Positions 35,097 to 45,075 of a DNA stretch of 64,000 bases are shown here, piece by piece; position 1 is the stretch's first letter, and every line of letters begins with the position of its first letter. The notes under the pieces are model-generated. The model had not been told where the DNA came from. It searched no databases and saw nothing but the letters and a program-made list of their open reading frames with translations. The position numbers were made by a program, and so were the translations under genes. Source of the stretch: Trema orientale (taxonomy: Eukaryota; Streptophyta; Magnoliopsida; Rosales; Cannabaceae); contig JXTC01000816.1 in the NCBI GenBank assembly GCA_002914845.1, positions 1 through 64,000 on the forward strand. Reading direction: 5' to 3'.

Positions 35097-37405
35097 CTAT
35101 TTGGACGAAAGTGAAAAAGAATTTTCAAATTAGGGATTAAAGTGCAATTAGTGAGGAGGAATATGAAAGAAATTTTGAGAAAACCAGGTTAAAATGCAAT
35201 TATGATGAACAATATGCAGCTAATCATGTTTCGACATGTGGGCTATAGTATCCGAAATTGCCTTTAAATCTTCCCCATTTCCCTTATTTCTCTGAAGCCC
35301 CCGAGAAATTTCAACAAAAGCTCTCCATGGCGACTGTTCATTCGCCAAGCCACGGCCAGCCTGACAGCCAGACGTGCCAACCCGCATGAAGCTCCTCCCT
35401 CTGATGAAGCGACGCCGACCAACGCCGCTGAGTTTCGCCGCTATATGCCGGAGATCGGAGGCCACAAAAGAGACGCCTGACGATCGGATTTTTGGCTGTT
35501 GTGTCGCCGTTTGATGTCGCATGCCCACACCATTGGCACGTGAAGCCTTGTGATGAGGTCGTCGTCCATCTCCGACCAACCTCAACCTGTAACTCGTCGC
35601 CAGTGAGTACTTTCTAAATTTGGCCATTTTTAAAATATAAATATGGTAATTTTATAATTATTTTGTAAAATAGTTATTTAGGCCGTAAAATTTGTATGAT
35701 GTGTTAAAAGAGTTAAAATCATGTACAAATATGATTTTGTGATATTGAAATAGTATCCAGAAGCATGCTAATTATTGAACTGAAAAAGTGGACATTTTTC
35801 TAAATATTTCGAAAGAGTGATATTTTTGTAACTTTCGGATTTCAAAGTCCGTTTAAAGCTCGGGACATCGAAACTGAATTCTGACTTCGAATTTGGACTC
35901 AATGAGATCGAGAGACGAACTTTGATATAAGATATGTGAATAGTATTATTTTGCGTGCTATGGGTCGAGTCCCACTCTGTGATCCACATTTGACAAATTA
36001 CATATCTAACCTAGCAGTTTTGGGTGCTCTAAATTCATAGATGACCTCCGTTTTTTAATCTGAGGCTCTGTTAGAAAAGTTACTTTTTTAAATAGGCTTA
36101 CGGGATTCTCGAAACGATCGTCTGAGTACTTAAGTAACCAACGAGAGATTTTTCGAACATCATTAGCTTGATATAGCTAGCATCTCTAGGTAGGGGTTCA
36201 ATTACTTAGTTTTATACTTGTTTGATTTGTAATTGTATTATAATTGATTTATAAAAAAAAATCGTGATTCACGCAATGGTTTAATAAGTTATGGAAATAC
36301 ATTAGACTATACTAGGATTGGATTGTGTCATTTTACATACATATCTTTAAATTGTGATTATGGGGTAATACAGAGGAGAGCTACCCATATTACAATAAAT
36401 CCCAGAATAATACCAAGTGGGTTTCTAAAACATTATTTGATTATATTTTGCATAGTTATTACATATCCTGTTACATGTTGTACATACTATAGGATCACAC
36501 ACTGGAGTTCTATTATTGCATCATGGTAGTTTAGATCGCTGGCGAATTGTTGCAGCACTAGGTGAAAGACCTAGAACCCTGCATAGTTTTTGGCTGATAC
36601 ACCTCTGAGTAGTATTAGGATACTGGGTACCTTTGGTATGTGGTATTATAGGTTCATGACGGGAGGATGAGAGCTCACTCATTTATATTAGTTGATGTAT
36701 GATATGTACAATCATGTGTTTCTGGTTTTAGTTTTGAATATGTGATTATTCTAGATATCAACTATTTTATAAACTTGGTTTATAAATGGATTTTAGAAAA
36801 GGTATTAACCATCCAGGTTAGGTAAAATTACATCTATTCAAAAAGATAATTGAATTTCTACTGAGCATGCGAATGTTTACCCCCTACTTCTCTCACTTTC
36901 AGGTCACTATCTGAGGTAGTCATTTTAGTTGATAGACAAGCTGTGCAGCTTATGTATGCAGTTTTACTCTTAATCCCTGGTGGGTGTTTATACTCTGTTT
37001 TCTTGTTCAATTATTTAGCCAAGACTAGTAAACTTACTAAGTGGATGTATGAGGATAGTTTTATTATTAATTTGAGAACTTGAAACTTCAAATGATTTTA
37101 TATAAATTATTTTAGACGTTGGATTAAAGTTTTCAGTTGAACTCAATTTACCAAAATTTATAATTTTTCAACAAGTATTCAAATGAGATAGCTAGAAATT
37201 TTCTTGAACTTTATTGGATATTTTTCTTAAGTAATTATAAACTAATAAGAGTTTTAATAGTTATAGAAATTATAATGATTTGAGGACCAGAACTGAAATT
37301 CTCTTATACTTGATTTCGATCTCTTGAATTTGGTAAAATCAATATTTAATTATATTTTCACTTAAAATTACTAAAAGCTACGGTTTTGGAATTCCAATCA
37401 TGACA

Positions 37406-38542
37406 AATAGAGCCAGTTATCCCGAAACTTTTACCCTACTCATACCCGCTTCGGTTATTAAAGTCTGTACCTATACCCTACCCTGATTAATTTGAATAGA
37501 AAGCACATGGCCCTACTCATTAGTGTTAGGTATCTGGATAGATGGATGAATGGGTAAAATTGCCATCTCTAGTGATCTTTCAGAGATGCAAAAGTGGTGA
37601 TTAGCTCTTGTCGTTTTTCCTCATTTTGGAAATGAATCAATCATATACTTGCTAAGCATTGTTTTTTACCCAATAATGCCGTTTTTTTTTTAATGCGGAA
37701 TTTCCTAATTGTATTGCTCGTACGTAGCAAACAATTCATTATATTGAAGATTTTTTTTTAATTGTTTTTTAATAAAAGCTAATAGATACGTTGTATGTAT
37801 AGTATCTAAGAAGAGTTGTATTCTCAATTAAAATAAAATAATTGAACATTGAGTCCCGTCCTATCCTTTATGAGCAAGATAAAAGAATGTGCTCTGAAGA
37901 TGCCGTACACGTTGGCAATGAGTCTTCCTTATTTTATTAACGCAAAGCTCAAATATTATCATAATAAATAAGAAAAAAAAACATTCTCTACCTAATAGGA
38001 TAATAATACTGCTTGACAGATTGATGGTTGTTATCTACTATACTTGATTACAATGATCTTAGAGGATTTTGTCGATGATGATATACTAAGACGATATATT
38101 AAGTGACGTATATTAATTGTTATTAGAACTTCAATTTTGATTTGTTCTTCCCGTTATCATTTCGTTTTTTATTTTTCAATAGGTTCCAACGTGTGATTTA
38201 GTGGACACAAGTCAAAAACGATAATTAATTTGCGAGGTTTGTGCACTAGGCCCGGAAAAAGCACGAGTTTATGTTCTACCAAACTACATTAATTCATTTT
38301 TCCCTTTGAAAAAGAAGGAAAAAAGAAAAACGACATTCATATTTATAAGGTCTTTTTACATTAATATTTATGTATGTCAAATATATATATATATATTAAG
38401 CAGAGAGAAAATAAAAAATATATGATAATTCTTTGATTAGTTTTTTATTTTTAAAATTTTTAGAAAATTCCTAATTCAACTCCTATTTTTTCATGATAGG
38501 ATTAGTCCTATTATTATTTTTTTATGCTATGATTAGTTGTAA
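37406..38542. other. AT-rich DNA before the hAT element
   Basis: No gene is recognised. The sequence just after the LTR, ccgaaacttttaccctactc with atacccgcttcggtta, may be part of another old repeat. A short (ta)n run lies near 38380-38397. Confidence 0.4.
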
Positions 38543-39563
38543 CAGGGCCGGCTCCTAGGCTAGGCAACTAAGGCCATTGCCTAGGGCTCCCTAAAAGCCA
38601 AAACATACTCATATGAAAAAATATATGAAAAAGGCCTACTTTTAACTAAAGAAAGGCCTAAATATTTTTTTAATAAAAAAATATATGAAAAAAGCCTACT
38701 TTTAACTAAGGAAAGGCCTAAATATTTTTTTAATAATCTCCCCATTCATTTTACAACATCATTGTCGGCCATAAATCTTACATGTGTCTAAATTTTTTAA
38801 AAAAATAATAAAATAAAAATAATAAAATACCAAACTCTAGAAGGACAAAGCGTGTTTTGCTACTTTTGCCTATAAAACACTCACATGTATGTTTAGACTA
38901 AGTTTCAATATCATTCTTAGACGGTTGGACCTCTCGGATTCTATCTCTCAAGCAATTTCTTCCCATAAAAGTATATTTGAGCAGTTTAAAGTATATGAAA
39001 ATATTTTTAGATTTTTATTTGATTTTAAAAAATTAAAGTCATTAGATGATGATGATTTAAAAAGTTATTGTCTCAATCTTGAATATGTGCTAAAACATGG
39101 TGAGGATTCTGATATTGACGGTTTAGATTTGTTTTCTGAATTAAGAGTACTAAGAGAAATTTTCCAAAAAAATTTAATTAACCCAATTGAAACACTCGAT
39201 TATATAAAAAGAGTAGATTCTTTTCCAAATGCTTTTATTGCTTACAGAATATTGTTAACCATTCCAATAACAGTTGCTTCTGCAGAAAGGAGCTTTTTTA
39301 AATTAAAAATACTAAAATCTTACCTTAGATCTACAATGTCACAAGAAAGATTGAATGACTTAGCTATATTATTTATAGAACAAGATATCTTAGCCAATAT
39401 TGAATACAAAATTTTAATTAATAATTTTGCATCTAAAAAAGCTAGAAAAATAGATTTTAAGTAGAAAAATTAAAACTAAATTTATATAGCCCCTTTCAAA
39501 AAAAAATTATAAGCTCCATTTTAAATTTTGCCTAGAGCCTCAACTCATGTTGAGACGGCCCTG
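38543..39563 (+). mobile_element. hAT-family element, internally deleted (1.0 kb)
   Basis: The left end cagggccggctc and right end gagacggccctg form a 12-bp terminal inverted repeat with one mismatch. The 8-bp flanks agttgtaa and ggttataa match at six positions, consistent with an old hAT target duplication. The interior keeps only the C-terminal part of the transposase. A 60-bp unit (aaaatatatgaaaaaRgcct...) is duplicated at 38616-38675 and 38676-38735. Confidence 0.85.
38889..39464 (+). pseudogene. hAT transposase C-terminal fragment (ZMYM1/TTF-type)
   Basis: The 191-residue frame is open. Its end carries the hAT dimerisation motif: [20 protein letters not shown], then [20 protein letters not shown]. 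This is the signature shared by the zinc-finger MYM-type protein 1-like transposases of plants. The N-terminal BED or TTF zinc finger and the catalytic DDE-like core are absent. The first 60 residues, with RLDLSDSIS and [11 protein letters not shown], match the region before dimerisation only loosely. It cannot act as a transposase but could in principle still dimerise. Confidence 0.8.
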
Positions 39564-40059
39564 GGTTATAATATATACATGTATTATATATTATTGTATT
39601 TATTCATAAAATAAATAGTTGTGCTAGATTTATTTTATCAAAATAAAAATAAAGATAAATACATTCTTTAATGTTATAATATATTGAACCTAACTATAGG
39701 ACTAGTATAATATNAATTAAGCCTGAATTTGTTATTAATAAAGAAAACGTTTATATTATAATGCGAAAATACTAAAAAAAATTAACGACTCTACTCGCAT
39801 TGAAATTAATTTATCAAAAGAAAAGATAAAACAATTTCGTAGAACCATCCCATCTTTTCAATTAAACGACCTTACCTATAGACGGTACGGTGATGGCTAT
39901 AAATCATCAAAGAACCAACCGGGACATTTTTATCTTTTTTATTTGGATAAGTTGTTAATTAGATGTTAATTGCATGCAAATAAAGTTTAGTATAATTAGG
40001 ACTCTTTATCATATGAAAATTTGGAATTATATTAGGACTACGATTATAGGAATTTTATG
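39564..40059. other. AT-rich spacer
   Basis: It contains one N (39714). No gene or repeat structure is recognised. Confidence 0.4.
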
Positions 40060-40724
40060 GCTACGTTTGGAATGTAAGATAAGTATGATATTAGATTGGA
40101 TTAAATTAATCATTTGGTGTTATATAAGAAAAATTGGATTAGATTAAAATAATCCATTCAAAAAATAATCTTATCCTCTTGAGGCTTTGCGATTGGGAGG
40201 GGTTAGGAATTTGATTAAAAATAATAGAATGTTTTTGAAGTGGTAAAAAATGGTACTTTTCGAAATTAAACTTTAAAAGTAGTATTTTCAAAATCAACTT
40301 TGTGGTATAATAAGAAATGGTATTTTCCGAAATGTGTTTTTAAAAGTGGTTTTTTGCAAATAATTATATAAAATATGATATTTTTTTAAAAATTAAGTTT
40401 TAAAAGAAGTATTTTTCAAAATATTTTTAAAAGGTGGTATTTTTAAAATAGGTTTTTTAAAATGATATTTTTACCAAATTGAGTTTTAAAAATGATATTT
40501 TTCTAAATTAATTTTTAAAACTAGTATTTTTCTAATTAATCAAACATTATTATTTAGTTAAAACTATGAAAAACACATGCTAACCATATCTTAACAAAAA
40601 GTAGCACACCAAATAAGGAATAGGATTGGATTATATTCCTATCTTATCCCATCATATCCTATCTAATCCAATCTTTTAAAATAGTTCAATCATATCCTAT
40701 CCTATCTTGCATACCAAATGAAGT
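40060..40724. mobile_element. Non-autonomous TIR element with internal minisatellite-like motif
   Basis: The left end gctacgtttggaatgtaaga and the reverse complement of the right end (acttcatttggtatgcaaga) match over about 20 bases with six differences. Inside (about 40235-40535) a motif of the type ttttaaaagtggtatttttc recurs roughly every 30-45 bases. No clean target duplication was identified. Confidence 0.55.
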
Positions 40725-40892
40725 CGTAAGGTATTATATTAGGATTTGGATCTGTTGGTTATTATTTACGAAAAATGTGACAAAATCAAAGATGAGTGAA
40801 AATATGGAAAACAAATCTTTTTCTGGATTATAAAAACCTTTTAGGATCTTTGTTATGGTCTAAATGCATATAATAGATTGTGTACCTTAACC

Positions 40893-43150
40893 AGTGAATC
40901 TTCCTTTCTATGCGCCAAGCTTGTAACTACAGAAATGTATGAGCATCTCGATCTTGATTAACTCCAAAGTGAGAATCCAAGAACTCCAATAGCCTCTAAT
41001 AGTAGCTTTAAGAATTTCTCTCTTTGACTTTTCTCCAAGTTTTCTAAAACAGCCACCAAACTAATGTTTCAGCAATACTGAATGCTACATACAAAGGAGG
41101 AGGGAGGAATATGATCCTCCCTAAGGAGAAATTCGGCCAGCCCTAGTGCCATAGCGGTTGCCAAATTTCAGTGCTTTAAGGAGCACAATAATGGTCTCGA
41201 AAGGCCCACTACTAATTCAGCCTTTATTCCCTTTTTGTGTAATCTCCTAGTAAATTGTTTGAGCCCAATTGATCTCATGAAGTCCAATTGATCTCATGCA
41301 GCCTAAGATGTTGGTGTAGATTAGGGACCCAAATAGACCTATTTAATTCAAGCTCTAATTGACAAGGGCCAGTTACAATTAACTTTTAATAGAAGTGGAC
41401 TTGTACTATCAGTTATGGACTTATTCCACTCTTGAATTAAATGAATATCTTATAATTAAAATTATGTTTATTAGATAGTTAACATTTGCATGTGTATCCC
41501 CATATAAGTACCGATAATTGGAGCTAGATAAACTTACCATTTTTTCCCTCTAATTATATCTTTCCATTTCTTGATACAAGACTATGTCTAATGGATGATC
41601 AGACTTACAGAAAAATCTTAAATTAATAAAATATTCAATTTTATTAATTACTTAGCAAATGTTTAAATCTTCCAATCTCCTATATCTCCTCAAGGCAATA
41701 TTCACTTCTCTATATAATAGAGTTGTAGATTTCATATCTATAAGCATATGTTCCTATTGCTCATAACAATGCATTACGAAATATAAGGGTCTAGATCGTC
41801 AATTTCTTGATCCGTACCTTTTAACATCGCAAATAATTCAAGTTATAAACATGGGTTCATCACTTATTTCTTATTTCTTATTTTTTTTGAAGATAGGTTC
41901 ATCACTTATTTCAGGATGGCATAATGATATCAAAATACCCTAACATTTAACTCTTCTACGAAAAATACCCTGAGTTTTGAATTTCTACAAAATAATACCC
42001 TCGCTTTTAAATTTTCGCAAAATAATACTATGACTTTTGAATTCTATAAAATAATACTCTCACTTTTGAATTTTATAAATTAATACCCTAACAATTAAAA
42101 TTCTTGCAAATTAATACCCTAACATTTGAAATTCCTATAAATTTGTAACCTTAATGCCCAATTAGTTAATTTTAATAATAAAAAGATGGTAGTAGCCATC
42201 ATCAACTTAATTGAAACCTATTAAACAACAATAAAATTTCTGAAAAATATTTGTAGCTAGTTTATTTTACTTTTCATTTAAACAAGAAAAGCAAAAAATT
42301 AGAACAAGAAGTAAACATGGTTAACTGTAAAAAAAAAATGAAACATGAGAGGTAAAATAAAAAATTTGTTTTTTGGCAATTAACCAAAAAAATTAGTTAT
42401 AAAATAATTTTCGATAATATACTAATATAATATTTTTAATAAGTTAATGAGAGGTGTTTGCATCTTTTAATTTACTCATAGTATAAATTTACAAAGAAAA
42501 CAAAAGCTGAAGGTAATAATTTACAAAAATCGTAAATGTCAGAGTATTAATTTGCAGACTTCAAAATTAAGGGTATTAATTTACAAAAATCATATCTGTG
42601 AGGATATTAATTTGTATAATTTCAAAAATAGGGTTATTAATTTGTAGAAGTTTAAAAGATAGGGTATTTTTTGCAAAAAAGTTGAAATTGAGAGTATTTT
42701 TACGTAATTAACCCATAAAGAAAGACATGCATTAATTATCAAATTTGTGAAAATATGTTCTTGTCAATGACATTTATTCCAGGAATATATTTCACTTAGT
42801 CCTTGTTCAATATTTACACACTGACTTTTTTGCATATGGTCACACTAATATAGATTAAGACATACAATAATGCATAAAATCTTGCAACACGATCCAAGAG
42901 AAGTGTCTAGCTTCTCTTATTAGTTGTGAACAATCTTATTTGATTTAATTAGAGAGAATATGTCTTAACTTTAATAAACAACTTTATTAATTCTCTAACG
43001 AATAAATTATGGAACATTTTGAAATTTACTATTGTACCAATAATCAAGATATAATTACAAATACTAAGCATGAAATATTACTTTATTAAATATCCAAAAT
43101 ATTCAATAAATATCTATAAATAATAAACACTTTTTAGGCATAATCCTAAT
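40893..43150 (-). mobile_element. 3-prime LTR of the copia relic, with nested fold-back
   Basis: On the minus strand a polypurine-like gcaagcgggaga precedes the LTR start (ttattaggattatgcctaaa, near 43150). The LTR seems to run to about 40893. The stretch 41300-41640 is homologous, in inverted orientation, to parts of 57705-61194 (aagacatagtcttgt, ttgggtccYtaaYctaca). A fold-back element occupies 41915-42716. The outer end is approximate. Confidence 0.5.
41915..42716. mobile_element. Fold-back element with repeated-unit arms
   Basis: The left arm contains five or six copies of a unit of about 29-30 bp (aataccctRacttttgaaatt type, 41930-42150). The right arm holds the same unit inverted (aaaattaagggtattaattt type, 42515-42700). 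The outer ends, ggcataatgatatcaaaata on the left and tttttacgtaattaaccc on the right, also pair. The unpaired middle is AT-rich without a gene. The layout is like fold-back or MULE-type elements whose terminal repeats are minisatellites. Confidence 0.6.
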
Positions 43151-45075
43151 AATCTCCCGCTTGCACGAAAAATAATTTAGTATATCTTTCGCATCTCTAA
43201 ACCTATAAGGTGACCACTCAAAGCTCTTGCTAGGCAGTGCTTTATTCAATGGATCAGCTAAAGTATCTTCTGATAGGAACTTGCACATAGTCACTTTTCC
43301 TCGATCAACTATATCTCGAATGAGATGATACTTCCTCTCAATGTGCTTCGCTTTTTTGTGGCTTCTAGGTTTTTTTGAGTTAGTAACTGCTCCACTGTCG
43401 TCATAATATAGAGTCAATGATTGACTAACAGCAAAAACTACTTATAAATCCATTAAAAATTTCCAGAGCCAAACAACTTCCTTAGAAGCCTCACAAGCAG
43501 CTATATATTCAACTTCTATGGTAGAGTCAACAATACAAGTTTGTTTTATACTCCTCCAAATAATAATCCATCTGCCAAGAGTAAAGACAGAACCAGAAGT
43601 TAACTTTCTGAAGTCAGAATTTAATTGGAATCTACTAACAATTCCCATTGCAAAGCATATATTAGGTCTAGCACATAATATGATATACATAAGACTTCTC
43701 ACTACCGAAGCATATGGTATCCTCTTCATGTCTTCTATCTCTTTTGCATTCTTAGGAGATTGCTTGAAAAGGCAACAACCCTTTCTTGGAGTTTTTTATG
43801 TTAAATCTAGCCAAGTTTTTATCGATATAAGAAGCTTGTGATAAAGCTACAGACTTGTTCTTCTTATCACGAATGATTTAGATTCCTAGTACATATCTTG
43901 CCTCACCAAGGTCCTTCATATCAAATTGCTTTATAAGCCATACTTTAGTAGTTGTCATTGCACTTACATTGTTTCCAATGAGTAAAATATCATCTATATA
44001 AAGTACCAGAAATATCGATTTACCATTTTCTATCTTTTTGTAGACACAAGGCTCGTTTACAACTTAATCATATTTATAAGATTTAATAGCTTGATCAATT
44101 CTTATATTCTATGATCTAGATGCTTGCTTTAATCCATAAATGGATCACTGCAAGATACATGCTTCTTCCTCATGACCTTTTTCCACAAAACTGTCTCTTG
44201 TACCATATAGATACTTTTGTCAAGATTTTCATTCATAAATGCAGTCTTGAAATCCATTTCCCAAATCTCATAGTCGAGGGCCACGACTATGGATAAAAGA
44301 ATACGAATAGACTTTATCATAGCAACAACAGAAAAAGTTTCTTCATAATCGATTCCTTCTTTATGGGTATAACCCTTTGCTACAAGCCTTGCCTTGAAGG
44401 TCTCGACCTTTCCGTCTATTCCTCTTTTTCTTTTATAAACACATTTGCATCCTATGAGTTTTACTCCTTCGGGTGGATCCACAAGTCTCCAGATATGATT
44501 AGAGTACATGGACTCTATCTCAGATTTCATGGCCTTTTGCCATGAATTGGCATCAACATCCTTCATAGCTTCCTCATAGGTTAAGGGATCCGCTTCCAAA
44601 CTTTCATGGATAGTCTCTTAGAATTCACCTTGTCATCTTTCGGATTGTCTTACAACCCTCTTACTACGACGAGGCTATGGAAGATTCTAGGGTATTTTAT
44701 TTGCTGGTTGTTGTTGTACATGGGCTAAATATTTTATTCTATAGGAAGTGGTCCACCAGTAGGTGGTGCTTGTTGTAGAACCGCTGGATTCATAACTTGA
44801 GTTCCATGTAGAACTTTTTTGTTGTAAAACCATCCTTTGTGTTGGAGTACTCCTAGTTTTCCAAAATGACATCATCTTATCAATCACAGGAGTTTCAACA
44901 TTTGGAACATTTAGAGTTGATATCTCCTCCATAATTTCTTTAATAATTACTTCGCTCTTAGGCTTGTAATTCTTCATATAGTACTTTTCGAAGAAGGTTG
45001 CATTTGTACTAACAAATAACTTGTTGTCAGTTGGATTATAAAAGAAACTATATCTCGTACTTTTGGGATAACCTA
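43103..45075 (-). pseudogene. Ty1/copia RT-RNase H relic (3-prime half)
   Basis: Minus-strand order, from 45075 downward: an integrase-end domain (GYPKSTRYSFFYNPTDNKLF), then the RT start (DPLTYEEAMKDVDANSWQKA, CKCVYKRKRGIDGK, FKARLVAKGYTHKEGIDYEE, EMDFKTAF). The catalytic LYIDDILLIG lies near 43990. RNase H follows (YASVVRSLMYIILCARPNI, VDSTIEVEYIAACEA, SHKKAKHIERKYHLIRD, LADPLNKALP). There are several stops and frame changes. The 5-prime half is at 49825-51666, on the other side of a CACTA insertion that cut the integrase end in the IFVGYPK region. Confidence 0.85.

Larger units (their letters stand above)
34694..37405 (+). mobile_element. Gypsy-type LTR, family member A (2.7 kb)
   Basis: It starts tgtaaaaactag right after a polypurine tract and ends aatcatgaca. 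The flanks (gaaga, aatag) do not match, as expected for a 3-prime LTR whose 5-prime half is lost. It is homologous to 54684-57238 and, inverted, 58557-60557. All share a block with gcagcactaggtgaaagacc and ggRtRctgggtacctYtggta, and a GC-rich coding-like segment near the start (here about 35220-35600). It carries a composite 5S/tRNA-like insertion at 34744-35104. Confidence 0.7.

Noticed and set aside
35220..35627. 135-residue minus-strand frame in LTR A, and similar frames at 54830-55150 and 60362-60577
   Set aside because: They lie in the GC-rich part of a repeated LTR family, differ in frame among copies and match no protein family I know.
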